From Eulemur rufifrons (lineage: Eukaryota > Chordata > Mammalia > Primates > Lemuridae), in NCBI RefSeq assembly GCF_041146395.1, contig NC_090989.1, positions 243,340,843 through 243,404,842 of the forward strand: a stretch of 64,000 nt of DNA, written 5' to 3'. Position numbers and translations under genes: made by a program. This document shows positions 11,806 through 22,625 of the stretch, in pieces (positions within the stretch are counted from its first letter, which is position 1; each line of letters begins with the position of its first letter). A model generated the notes under the pieces. That model did not search any database and was not told the origin of the DNA. It saw only the letters and a program-made list of their open reading frames with translations.

Positions 11806-12764
11806 GAACACTAGACAAATATGTCTTTCCAAGATTCAAGTAGGAATTATATTTTAGAATTTTAACATGATTTTCAATTATTTCAGTGATATTTATGCTT
11901 ACACATACATACATTAGGTATGTGTGAAACTAGGAAGATAATTCATCAAAACAAAAGGGGAGTGAATTCTAGAAAACTTAGTTTCCAGTGAGATGCCTAG
12001 AACACAGAGCAAGAACACTAATCAGTGAGATGCCTTTAAAGATGAAAAATGCAAGGAATTGGTCAAGAGGAAAATAAGGAACAAAGGAACAAGTACTTGG
12101 CACATTTTTTAAGAAAATTAGGAATTCAAATCCATCTGCTCAATTTCCAACAAAGTTAAAAAAATTCAACAGAAGGCTAGGTTCTCTCTAATAGCTGGAT
12201 AAGAATGAAATATAAACTAGAAATACAATTTGGCATCATATAGCAGGCTGGGGTGGCACCAAGAGAACCAACATGTGCCCAAAGAATGAGGGTAACCTGA
12301 GACAAACCCCAGGGAAATGCTGGAGAAGGAGGCACAATCTAAGATATGGGAATAGGATTTGCTGTTTCCTTTTTAATGGTGGGCCTCACTTTTGTAAAAT
12401 GTTAAGTGAGGACTGGACTGGACTACATTCCGCCCTTTGATTTCCATATGCCTACTCACATGGCTGTTGCTTTACTGCCAAGAACATAAGCCATCAATTG
12501 CCAGGGAGAAAAGTCAAAGAAGGGTCTTTTTTCTCCTGTATTTTCCAGTTTAGAGTAGGCTGAAAGGAACTGACTGCTACAATTCACTTTTATTTTTGTC
12601 TGACAGAGAAAAATAATGGTTCTTTTCTCAATGCCTCTTAATCCTTCCAAACAGGTAGAGAAAGGGAGGTACACTAATTCTCACTAACATGTTAGTAAAG
12701 AAAAAAAATGGTCCCTCAAATTAAGAGAACCCTCATTCCTCTATGTTTTGGTGATTTACACAGG
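11806..12764. other. Unassigned non-coding DNA
   Basis: No recognised repeat. The minus-strand 72-codon frame at 12456-12674 has no family resemblance that I can see. Confidence 0.45.
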
Positions 12765-13123
12765 TTTATTTTAAATTAATGAACTACTTTGTAGAGCAGT
12801 TTTAGGTTTATGGAAAAATTGAGCAGAAAATACAGAGAGTTAACTCCCTCTCCTCCCCCCAGTTTCCCTATTATTAACATCTTGCAGTAATATAATACAC
12901 TTGTTCCAATTGATTAACCAATAGTCACATTATTAACTAAAGTCCACAGTTCACATTCGTTTTCAATCTCTGTGTTGTACAATTCTACAGGTTTTGACAA
13001 ATGTATAATGACAGGTACCCACCATTACAGTATCATACAGAATAATTTTACTGTCCTAAAATTCCCCCATGCTCCACTGACTTATCCTTCCCTTCCCTGG
13101 CTCCTGGCAACCACTGAGATATA

Positions 13124-13154
<31 letters not shown>

Positions 13155-13315
13155 CACTATTTCTATAGTTTACCTTTTCCAGAATATCATGTAGTTGGCA
13201 TCATACACTATGAAGCCTTTTCAGACTGGCTCCTTTTACTTAGCTATATGCATTTAAGATTCCTTTATGTCTTTTCATGCATTTTTTTTTTTTAACAACT
13301 CTGCATAATAGAGTT
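12765..13315 (-). repeat. L1M LINE 3' end, antisense
   Basis: Contains the well-known reverse-complement L1M tail: 'gagcagttttaggtttatgg', 'cctattattaacatcttgca', 'ggttttgacaaatgtataat' and 'cttttccagaatatcatgta' in order. An AT/T microsatellite has expanded inside it. Confidence 0.75.
13118..13154. repeat. (AT)n(T)n microsatellite
   Basis: About 11 AT units run straight into a 15-base T tract, within the antisense L1M tail. Confidence 0.95.
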
Positions 13316-13557
13316 GACTAAGTCATATATATATAACATTTTAGTGCTGAAAAGTCAGCAAAATTACCTCTGGCATTTAGACTAGAACAAATCTAAACCA
13401 TAGAGACCTCCCAAGATGTTGCACATTTTCCCTCCATTTCTATTTCATAGGGTAACAATTTCCCACCAGGAAAACCTTCCTCATATCTGCCCTAAATTGC
13501 TGGAATCCTTTCATATTTTAATGAGGATACAAAATAGATAGAATTTTTCTCTTTTTT

Positions 13558-13670
13558 TCATTCAACAGACATTTACTGAGCACTTGTGTGCTCAATAAAT
13601 TGTGTGGCAGACTCTGTATTAGTAGACACTTGGTGCACAAAGAGGAATAAAACCCAGTCTTTAGCCTTAA
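13558..13670 (-). repeat. L2 3' end fragment, antisense
   Basis: 'ttcattcaacagacatttac' and 'tgagcacttgtgtgctcaat' match the reverse-complement L2 terminus. It continues with 'ggtgcacaaagaggaataaa'. Confidence 0.55.
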
Positions 13671-15605
13671 AAATCTAAATGTCTTTGTTCTTCCTAATAT
13701 CTTTTGTATTCTTCCAATTAAAGCATTTTTTTTTTGCCTTATCACTATCCTTCCAGAGAAACTGCAATTATTTTTACTTGCCAAATGTATCAAGTCAAAA
13801 TCTCATGCCAAGCATTCAAGGTTCTACCATATTAATTTACCTAATCATTTTCCATTATTTCCCAAATACATTTGCAATTGTCACAGATTCATGTGACAAC
13901 AATCTCTTTTGGAAAGGGAAGTTTAATAAACCAAGATTATGCCTTGGCAATCTATAGGCTAAGACATGCACATTCCTGTCTGGTTCCTACTGTTATTTTA
14001 GTGTTCTAACCATGAAGCTTCTGCAGCTCTGAGCTCTTGGGCCACATGTGCACCACTGTGGGCCACACAGGCAAACATTCTGCTGCTCTGCACTCCATGC
14101 TGTGAAAAGGTGGGGACACTCTGAAGCTGCCCACATCTGCCTGGGTGCCTCCGCTGCCATTCTAACCTAGTAGCCTCAGCTGCCCTGGCCACGGCAGCTT
14201 CTCTGTAAGACTTCCTACCTCCTGGGAAGGAGGATACCAGGAAAGCAGAATTCCCACAACTGTTTGGAGATTTATCTGTTTGTGCCTCAAGTTCCAAAAG
14301 TTAATTCTGAAACCCAAAATCTGAACATTGCCTGTTCTATCTTTGTGCATGTAGATTATAGCAAATCTTAGGAGAGGAAAACGAAAACTTCACCGCTTCC
14401 TGAAAGGGGAACATGGTAAAAGTTAATAGAAAATATGGGGGAAAGAAGAGTATTTGTAATTTTTCAAAATATTATTCCACTATACAACTAAGAAATTCTA
14501 GTTTTATCTGATTCGGTTAATTAAGAAGCGACCTTGCCAAATCATGGTCAGTTTGGATATCTCTCATCACCTTTCAGTAATATTACATGGTTTCTCCTGG
14601 AACTACAGATCTGTATTACTTGGCTGGGGAGGAGTGGGTGGATATATTTAGAAACACTCAATAATTAAAATCACTTTCTACTTACCTTCTGCAAACACAT
14701 CTTAATGATAGAGTTCCCTTCAATTCCATTAAAGCACAGTTTTAATGAAATCTGTTATCTTAGCTTCTTTTAAGGAGATATGTTCCCAGTAATTCTATTT
14801 TAAGAGGGCTATCTTTTCTTCCCAGTACTTACTGAGAACGTGCATGTGCATGCATGCACACACACACACACACAGTTTGCTGTGATTTCTCTGAAAAGAA
14901 ATGAAGAAGTAGTAAAAGGAAGCGAGCAGAGGTAGACAAGAAAAAGCACCCAAGGGAAGCTGCTGTCTCTTTTCAAGTCCTCAGGAAAACAGCATAAACA
15001 AATACACCTTTTTAGCAGTGTAATCTTTAAATAACCTTAAAGAATCATGATTCACTTTCAAGAACAGCTCCTTGGACTGTCATGCAAGTTCCCATCATCT
15101 CACTGACTTCCCACTTCCAAGGAGACTGAGGTCATACCTCTAGACTTCTTCTTGACATAGTCTCAGCTCGATAGGAAAGACTGATTTATATAAAACCACT
15201 TTCTCACCTTCTGAAAAAACACACAGACAGGAAACAGGGAAATGGGGCATCAACAGACCAGCAATGTCGATCATTTGTAATTCTTCCAGTGCAAGACAAC
15301 AACCTGCTTGTTAGCTAAGGGACACTGTCCTAAAGATTTGTCAGATTGTGTTGGAACCTCCCTGAGGTAACAGGAGAATCCTAAGGGGATGCAGAGACCA
15401 GAGTTATAGGACCCGAAGGACAGCTTGCTGGTGGCAATAGCAGCTTCTGGGTTTTGTCAGTGGATACAATCAGTTAATTCAATTTGTCCTGGCGCCAGGT
15501 TCCCTTTGGACTCTGAGATCTGCTAAAAGTTTACGAGAAAAATAAATAGTGGATAGCTTTTTTTTCCTTATAGCTTAGCTTCTAAACTCCCAGAAGATGT
15601 CACTT
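13671..15605. other. Unassigned DNA, about 1.9 kb
   Basis: Unique-looking. The segment 14010-14260 is richer in GC and gives overlapping minus-strand frames (13998-14297, 14162-14350), but neither resembles a family I know or shows splice signals. A CA repeat lies within at 14841-14874. Confidence 0.4.
14841..14874. repeat. (TGCA/CA)n microsatellite
   Basis: Alternating 'tgcatg' units pass into eight CA units. This is an alternating purine-pyrimidine tract. Confidence 0.9.
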
Positions 15606-15653
15606 GGTGGTAGTGGTGGTATTGGTAGCAGTGGTGGTGGTAGTAATAGCAGT
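15606..15653. repeat. GGT/AGT trinucleotide repeat
   Basis: An imperfect trinucleotide array of ggt, agt and att units, interrupted by 'agca'. Confidence 0.85.
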
Positions 15654-15667
15654 AAAAAGAACAGCAG

Positions 15668-15850
15668 CAACTAACATTTATCATGTTTTATAAAATGAGC
15701 ACAAATCTGAGATATAGCTATTAAATATTTACAATGTTCTTTTACAAAGGAAGAAGCTAAGCCTCAAAAATAGAGTGACTTATCTGAAATCACGCACAAT
15801 TAGTAAAGGGCAAAGTCAGAATTCAAGCCTAGACACTTGACTCTACTACT
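15668..15850 (-). repeat. MIR SINE, antisense
   Basis: 'caactaacatttatcatg', 'gaagaagctaagcctcaaaa' and 'agaattcaagcctagacact' give a degenerate reverse-complement MIR. Confidence 0.55.
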
Positions 15851-16204
15851 CGAGGTCTTGCCTTGATGCTGTGCTATAGTATGTAAGACCGTAAGATGGA
15901 AAGCCATGATCTTGGTCCCTTATTGGATATATACTCTACATAAAAAAGAGAGTTAACTGTTGCTTCATTAATATTCTGCTTATAAAAACACCACTCCACA
16001 AATGATACTGATACCATGGTGTCTAGCATTCTTTTCATGGTATTAGAAAACTCTAGCACAGAAGTTATCATTATTCCCAAAAAATGTCCATAGGAGTTAC
16101 CATCTTTCATTCCTATTCAGCTAGATTTGGGCATTAGAGGTGAGAAATGAAAAAAACAGACCAAGACTCTGCTTGACTAAGCTTTAAGTCAAGAGAAACA
16201 CATA
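15851..16204. other. Unassigned non-coding DNA
   Basis: A gap between repeats. The minus-strand 78-codon frame at 15874-16110 is unremarkable. Confidence 0.4.
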
Positions 16205-16430
16205 ATAAAAAAAATAATCAAAAAGATGTCAGATCATGCTAAGTACTATGAAGAAAAATTAAACAACATAAGGGATAAATATAGAAGCGGTAGTGATGGG
16301 GAGACCATTTTATAAGAAAGGCTTCTCTGATGATGACAGAGTTTGTTTTGTAAGAAACACAAAGTAAAGGAGTGGATATCTGGGAAAAGAGAAACTTCCA
16401 CCCCAGACACATTCACCAAAACCGACTTTG
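16205..16430 (-). repeat. L2 fragment, antisense
   Basis: 'catgctaagtactatgaaga' and 'aaaggcttctctgatgatga' are followed by 'gtggatatctgggaaaagag'. These are reverse-complement L2 blocks in the right order. Confidence 0.5.
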
Positions 16431-16454
16431 TAGGAGTACTGAGCAAGGTACGCT

Positions 16455-16615
16455 AGATGGAAAGATTAATAAGACATGGTCTTGACCCATCAGGAGCTTT
16501 TGGTCTATTTGTGGAGATGTATATAAATAAATTACTGTAGTATGAGAAACACATACTATAATTTAGAGCATTTCATAATACAAGGCCAGAACCAGGATGA
16601 GGCAAGTGCAGTGGT
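16455..16615 (-). repeat. Second L2 fragment, antisense
   Basis: 'catggtcttgacccatcagg' and 'agcttttggtctatttgtgg' belong to an L2 segment normally lying before the blocks seen at 16205. This is therefore an independent or rearranged fragment. Confidence 0.4.
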
Positions 16616-17154
16616 TCATTTTTAAACGAAGACAACACCAGGGTAACTGATTTTCTTGTTTTGCCTCAGGTTCCAGTGTGGCCCTGCATGGCACTGACTG
16701 TGGGTACTTATAGGAAAGGTTTCTTAGCCTTTCTCTGGGGACTGATGTTCCTGGAACTGATTACATCTGAGCAGAGTCTTAACTGATATAAGACATAGTC
16801 AAATTCAGTGCTTTTCTCCAGTCACAGAGCTGGGAAGTGTAGAACAAGGATTCAAATACACATTTTTGTGTTACAGACCATGGCTATACAGACCTAATGG
16901 GCATTTCCTAAAGTGTGTTTGCTGTTTTTGCAGAGCAATGGATCCACAGGATGTCTATAGGTATTACCAGAAAGAATGGTTTTGGTGATTAAGTAAGTTT
17001 GAGAATATTCAGCCTATAAGAATTTTAATAAGCTGCTTTATTGTGGAACTTTACAGAGACTTCATGAAGCAAGAAATACTCAACAGAGAAGAGCATTTCT
17101 CCCTTCACAAAGACAACACAGCAGCAAAGTTTGAAAGTGAACAACAATAATGCA
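16616..17154. other. Unassigned non-coding DNA
   Basis: No recognised repeat or exon. Confidence 0.4.
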
Positions 17155-17430
17155 AATACCATTTATTTTGTATGTATGATAGGCCAGCACTTTATAAATA
17201 CATATATATATCATACTATGCAATATATATGTGTGTGTATATATTTGTATATGTATGATTTCATCCTTATAACAACCCTATAAGATGGTGTTGTTACCTC
17301 CATTTTGCAGTTCAGAAAAACTGAAGGGCTTAAAGAACCTAATAATTAGGCCAAAGTCATACAGCTTATAAATAGCAGACTCAAAGACTTTAAAGCCTGT
17401 GTTTTCTCAGCCACTGAAGTACACTGCCAT
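17155..17430 (-). repeat. MIR SINE, antisense, with microsatellite
   Basis: 'accatttattttgta' and 'taggccagcac' open a reverse-complement MIR. It resumes after an AT/GT tract (17201-17256) with 'catccttataacaaccctat' and 'aaagtcatacagcttataaa'. The tract expanded in the middle of the MIR. Confidence 0.65.
17201..17256. repeat. AT/GT dinucleotide-rich tract
   Basis: Imperfect tatata and gtgtgt blocks lying inside the antisense MIR. Confidence 0.85.
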
Positions 17431-17598
17431 CCTGAAGTCCAGGTAATATTCAGAGACGGCGCAAAAGCTGGCTAAGAGTATCTTTTGTGGGTTCATGAGT
17501 TTGGATAATAAAGCAGAACAGTATTAATTCCAAATGGTTTGGGAAACAAGCCTATAGAAGAAAATAAGCTATAAAGATGCTTAGGTCTGCAAAGTTGA

Positions 17599-17620
17599 TT
17601 TTGGTTTGGTTTGGTTTGGT
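17599..17620. repeat. (TTTGG)n pentanucleotide
   Basis: Four perfect tttgg units. The next unit is degraded by a single change. Confidence 0.9.
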
Positions 17621-18484
17621 ATGGTTGTTTTCTGAGCCCAGTGTGTATCCTACTATCTTTTAGGTTTTGGGTAATTATTAATTATGAATCACATGCCATT
17701 AGGGTTTTCTCATAGGCAATACTGTTTTACCCATATTTTTTCTTTCACTCAAAAGAGTATACATGCAATGTTCCCCTGTACATTATGAACTCAACAAAGC
17801 AAGGATTCGGGGCTACGTCAGCCTTTGCCCCCAGCCACACGGGTGGTCAAGGTTGGCCTTTCCACAGCCACAAACACTTGACCCAGTCAAATTTCTTCTA
17901 TGCTCACAGGAACTGACCTACTAGCATGAACTCCATGAGCAAAATGCATAGAAATACAAGATAAATATGAAAGGGAGACCCAGGTGGCAGATTCCATGTG
18001 TTATTTTTAGTTAGACCACCAAAATCACTTCACCCTCATAAATAGAACCTATCCGGACTCAGCCTTATTCCTTTGGAGAAGCTGATTAAATAAGAAAGGA
18101 ATTTTGCCACTAATAGGCAATGCCCAACAAAAATGAGGCTCTTGTGGCTCATCTCAAAAGCAAAAGCTACAAGAGAGCACTGAATTTGCAAAGAAGTGAA
18201 CCTCATAAATTGTGCACAAAAAGGTTTTGAAGATTCAGATAAAAAGCTCAGTTCCAGCATGACCATCTGTTATTTCCCCTAAAAGCGGATAACTAGTAGT
18301 TTATAAAAGCAATAAAACAGTTCCAGAGCTCAAAGGCAATAGCAAGGACTTCCAGTTACAAACCAGAGAACGTACAGACATCCAACTGAGCAGGCTTCCA
18401 TTACCCCGCGCGCCTCCTCTCCAGACAGAAACAAAGATGATTCCAGTTACTGGTGTCTGATCCACTCTTTTTCTCTCTCAAAAG
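17621..18484. other. Unassigned DNA upstream of a possible exon
   Basis: No named repeat. A small CpG group, 'ccccgcgcgcctcc', lies at about 18404-18417, some 70 bp before the candidate exon at 18485. A pyrimidine-rich tract ends at the 'aaaag' before 18485. Confidence 0.4.
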
Positions 18485-18540
18485 GATTATGATGGGGCAG
18501 CAAACCTGCCTTCCCTCCTTCCTTCTGTTGATATTCACAG
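18485..18540 (+). CDS. Possible signal-peptide exon
   Basis: A 56-bp segment sits between a good acceptor (a pyrimidine tract 'ctctttttctctctcaaaag') and a donor ('cacag|gttagt'). Two in-frame ATGs (18489 and 18492) open a 17-residue leader, MMGQQTCLPSFLLLIFT, with a hydrophobic core. The break is phase 1, which is common after signal-peptide exons of secreted and immunoglobulin-family proteins. Without splicing, a stop follows at once. I do not recognise the protein and found no partner exon on this strand. Short segments of this kind also arise by chance, so this is a hypothesis. Confidence 0.2.
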
Positions 18541-18884
18541 GTTAGTTTTTTTTATTTTATCTGGCCATCTTTTCCATACACACATATCATCTTTGACCCC
18601 TTCCGCCTCACTCTGCCTCAGCACCTTCCAATTTTTATCTGCTTTTCTTAGAAGCTTCTTCTCTCCCCTGTTCAATGGAGTAGTAAGCCAAGACTGGAAT
18701 CAAATCCTGACTGGTCAGTATGAGAAGTTAATGACACATCTTGATCACAAAGAAGAAAGCTTAGCCATGAATCAGAGAAATCGACTCCTGAAACAGAAAT
18801 GCAAGTCTCCCACAGTTGCTCCCCCACAACGGAGCTCTGCAGTCAAGAGTTTGGGCAAAGATCTGTGCTGCCTGGACCGCAGTC
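18541..18884. other. Unassigned DNA with open frame
   Basis: The 114-codon frame 18593-18937 starts here but runs into an unrelated MIR. Its peptide resembles no family I know, so coding is unlikely. Confidence 0.4.
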
Positions 18885-19075
18885 TTGGCTCCATGCTCAC
18901 TGGATGTCTGACCTTGGGTGAGCTATTTGACCTTTAGATCCCTCAATTTCCTCATTGGTAAATGGTGCATAATAATGTACCTTTCTCTTGGGGTTGTTAG
19001 GATTAAATGAAATAATTCATTTAAAGTGTCTAACACAATGCCTGACACATTTTTACATCCCCAATTAATGTTGTT
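18885..19075 (+). repeat. MIR SINE
   Basis: A clear sense MIR core: 'gtctgaccttgggtgagcta', 'cctcaatttcctcattggta', 'ggttgttaggattaaatgaa' and 'acaatgcctgacacat' in order. Confidence 0.8.
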
Positions 19076-20351
19076 CAGCGTTACCAGCAGCATCTACATC
19101 TTTTGCTAATTAAACTGCTTTTTTTTTATCTTACCATCCTTTTGTAGTAATTACTGAGATCACAACTGTATTTTTCCCATTCTTTTATCACAAACATACA
19201 CTGAAATTGCTTAAATAATAACAGAAGCCTAAGTGTGGCCTATGCTAATGTCAGAGGAAGCAAAGAGGGCATGACCCAGGCCACCTGGCGAGTCCCTGGC
19301 TCAGGGATTGACCATCAGCGTCACAGGCTCTTCCCCAGATCTGGCTTGGTCGGCTCGCCAAGAATAGACCCATCTCTCAGGGGTACATGTGAATTAATCA
19401 AACTCAGGAAACGTTTATAGAATTACAACACCTATCTTTTAATTTACAACAATTAATAACAATTAATATAATTGTGACAGGGTTGTATGACCTGTGGCAA
19501 CACAACCGGAGAAATCTTCCCCTTAAGGCAGACATACAACAAGCCAAATTTAACCAGAAGTTATTAGGTGAGCATGCAAATAAAACAAGAGAGTTAGCTG
19601 ATGTTAGCTGCATAACCTAAAATAACCTGATGTAGCTTGTCTTCCAAAGAGACCTCACCCTTCAGTGGTCACGGGCTAGAGCTCCCTCTACGATGTGCAG
19701 CACCACCGTGGATGCTGTCAGTGGATGTTCAAGGGGCTCAATTCTCAGTTCATCTGGGGCTAACTAAGGACTTTCTGTCTCCTTTTGGGTAACATCTTAT
19801 CTGGGCCAAGAAGCTATATTGCTTCTTAAAGGTAACTTTGCAAATCTCTGCTCTGATCGATTTTATCCTAATTTTATAGTTGCACTCCTTAGGGGACATT
19901 CTCTTTACCTTATACGTAAGCTCTTGGGATGAACCTCAGTGTACTAATAGCATTTAGTAATTCCATTATGTTGTGGAAAAGAATAGGCATGTGGGAAGGT
20001 GGGGCTATTGCAGGTCCAATAGGTATCACTTTATAGGAAAATTAACTCCGAGTTTCAAGTAAGTAACTTTACAAACTTAGTCAACACTTGCTCCTACAGA
20101 CCCTCCTCTCTATTAATAAAGTAGGATTATGCTCATTTCATCTTTAAGGTAAAAGACATTTATATTTCCAACATAGTTCTTTTCAATGATAAAGGAGATC
20201 ATTGTAATTATTTTGGCAAAAATATACCAAAAACAAAGGTGATATTTGTGCCACCTACACAGTCTGAAACAGCATTAGAAGTTGTTAATAATATGAGACA
20301 ATCTTTAAGTGAAAAAAAAAATCAAGATTAAAAGTAGTATATTCAGAATAT
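19076..20351. other. Unassigned DNA, possible young repeat
   Basis: About 1.3 kb. The part from about 19240 to 19760 keeps more CpGs than its surroundings and has an LTR-like feel. I can name no family and see no TG...CA ends with a duplication. The frames at 19235-19420 (+) and 19404-19613 (-) are not credible genes. Confidence 0.35.
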
Positions 20352-20605
20352 AGGCAGTATAGCATGGGATTAAGCTTTGCTCTGAAACTTACTGCCTGGA
20401 ACAGACGCCTTGCTTTGCCATGTCTGATCAGATAAGGCAGTGTACAAATTTTGATTCGTGACCACATCTTTTTGCCTCAGTTTCTTCATCTGTGAAATGG
20501 GAAGACAGTGCCTAACTCATAGGCTGTAATGAGGATTAAATGAGTTAATATTAAAATGTTTAGAATAGGGCCTGGCACATAATCACTCAACAACTCTCAG
20601 CTCAT
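20352..20605 (+). repeat. Near full-length MIR SINE
   Basis: Starts at the true MIR 5' end ('cagtatagcatgggattaag'). It passes through 'ttgcctcagtttcttcatct' and 'gtaatgaggattaaatgagt', and ends with 'gggcctggcacataatcact'. This is one of the most complete MIRs in the window. Confidence 0.85.
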
Positions 20606-20854
20606 TATCATCTCCACTATAAAAATATGAATAAAAACCTGGGAAAGACTATATCCAAATATTATTATTGTTATTATTATCTGCCTCTGGAAAGGGCTTT
20701 CTTCCTTTTTATAGCAGCCAGTGCTGTCTCCAAATTTGAATAATGACCACACACTACTTATACTTTTTTAAGAAAAAAAATCATCTCAGTGACTTTTAGC
20801 CTGAAATAATGTTTGTCCAATGCCCCTTTAATGATGGCATTTGAGGTTTATAAT

Positions 20855-21030
20855 TGTATTGCTTTTCTACTGCTGCCATAACAAATCACCACAAACTTAG
20901 TGGCTTAAAAAAATACAATGTATTATCTGACGGTTCCACAGGTCAGAGGTCTGGCACGGGTCTCAGTGAGCTAAAACCAAGCTGGGGGCAGGGCTTCATT
21001 CCCTTCCGGAGGTGGGAGACCATTAATCTA
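20855..21030 (+). mobile_element. 5' part of an ERVL-type LTR
   Basis: 'tgtattgcttttctactgct', 'gccataacaaatcaccacaa' and 'acttagtggcttaaa' are the standard opening of an MLT2-like ERVL LTR. The match continues through 'ggtctcagtgagctaaaacc' and is then cut by the hAT element at 21031. Confidence 0.7.
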
Positions 21031-21240
21031 GAGTCACACTGCCCAAAATGTAGCCTTTAACCACATATGGCTATTTAAATTTAAACTAACTAAAATTAAA
21101 TAATATTACAAATTCAATTCCTCCATCACTGGAGCCACATTTCACATGGTCAAAGGCCATACGTGGCCAGTCTAGGCTTCTGTACTTGACAGCACAGATA
21201 CAAAACATTTCCATCATCGCAGAAAGTCTGGACAGTGCCA
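21031..21240 (+). mobile_element. Short hAT-Charlie element (MER3-like)
   Basis: Contains 'catatggctatttaaattta', 'aactaactaaaattaaataa' and 'acatttccatcatcgcagaa', and ends 'gtctggacagtgcca'. This is the pattern of a non-autonomous hAT-Charlie element. The family name MER3 is from memory. No clear 8-bp duplication is visible at the flanks. Confidence 0.65.
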
Positions 21241-22056
21241 AGCCAGAGGCGAGACCATGCTGACCTCCTCACTGGTGTCCTCGTGGTGGCAGACTTCATC
21301 TTTTCAGACGTGGATGGGCTCGAGGCAATCTCCTGCTTTAAAATTTCCTTTGGTCTCTATAGCCTGTAACCTTTTTTCAACATTTTAAAGCTATAAAATC
21401 TTTAATTCAAATGAAATCTTATATATAAATCATAAAATATAGTTGTTTAGTTGTAGCTCTGGGAGGGGCTCTGAAATGTCCATTAGCCCCATCCCAAGCC
21501 TGGAAACCACTGAGGAGACCACAGTGATAACCACCAGTCTGAAATCCTCAGCACGGCATAAAAAACCTGTTGTTGATCTAGTCCCAGCTGACTTGCTCCT
21601 CCCCAGAGGCCACCCCACTATTCACTTTCACCCTTCTGTAACTTCTTCCATGCAATCCCCTCCACTGTTTATGTCCTCCTCTCTTCCCTACCTACTAAAC
21701 TCCTCCTCGGGCTTCAATCTCCAAATCCGTGTCACCACCGAGCAAAGCTTCCTGTTGTAGAAGAATCATCAACGTCTCTCCAGGCCAGGTGCTCTCATCC
21801 TGAGAGCAATGACACAGATGGACACAGAGGATGTTTCTGTGAATCCTCAAAATCGAATGCATGATTTTATGCATATGTGCATTTGGAGGGTAGACGCTCC
21901 CTGGTCCTACAATTATGAACTATAATTGTGACCCCAAAAGTTTAGAAACATGGCTGAGAATGTCAGGGTTCAAACAGGAGTCCTTCAGCACTTTATGATC
22001 CCTCTTTTAATCTCAGTTACCAAACATACCTTATCCATTTTTAATTTCCTCACAAA
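21241..22056. other. Unassigned DNA
   Basis: May begin with a remnant of the interrupted LTR. The overlapping frames at 21430-21618 (-) and 21443-21760 (+) are mirror readings of the same GC-richer text; neither is recognised. Confidence 0.35.
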
Positions 22057-22058
22057 TA

Positions 22059-22392
22059 CAGTCATGTGCCACATAACCATGCTTTGGTCAATAACGGACT
22101 GCATGTACAACAGTGGCCCCTTGAGATTATAATACTGCATTTTTACTGTACCTTTTCTATGTTTAGATACACAAATGCATATCACTGTGTTACATTGCCC
22201 ACAGTATTCAGTATAGTAACATGGTATACAGGTTTGTAGCCCAGGAGCAATAGGCTATATCATATAGCTTAGATATATGGTAGGCTATTCCATCTAGGTT
22301 TGTGTAAGTACATTCTGTGATGTTCACACAACAACAAAATCACCTAACACATTTCTCAGAACATATCCCCGTCATTAAGTGACACATGATTG
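22059..22392 (-). mobile_element. Tigger-class (MER6-like) DNA transposon
   Basis: A 334-bp element with both inverted ends. The left end is 'cagtcatgtgccacataacc'; the right end, read on the minus strand, is 'caatcatgtgtcacttaatg'. It is flanked by TA at 22057-22058 and 22393-22394, as expected for Tc1/mariner-Tigger insertions. The inside reads, on the minus strand, 'acaaacctagatggaatagc'. It is non-autonomous, with no transposase frame. CpG sites have decayed to TG/CA throughout. Confidence 0.85.
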
Positions 22393-22562
22393 TATCTGAC
22401 AATACATTTAGTCACTTCTGCAGTCTCTTCTACAGGTTAGACGCATCTGCTCACTCTGCTTCATTCTCTCATTACCTGGAACGCCAGGCACTCTACCACA
22501 CATGCTCTACAGGGGGAAAAAGAAAAAGAAATAGTAATAACTGCTAATATGCATTTAGTTAT

Positions 22563-22625
22563 TGTATTGGTCAGGGTTATCCAGAGAAACACAATCAATA
22601 GGCTGTATCTATTATGTATGCAGAA
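22563..22625 (+). mobile_element. MLT2-like LTR 5' fragment
   Basis: 'tgtattggtcagggttatcc' and 'agagaaacacaatcaatagg' match the first 45 or so bases of MLT2A-type LTRs. The match is then lost. Confidence 0.5.
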
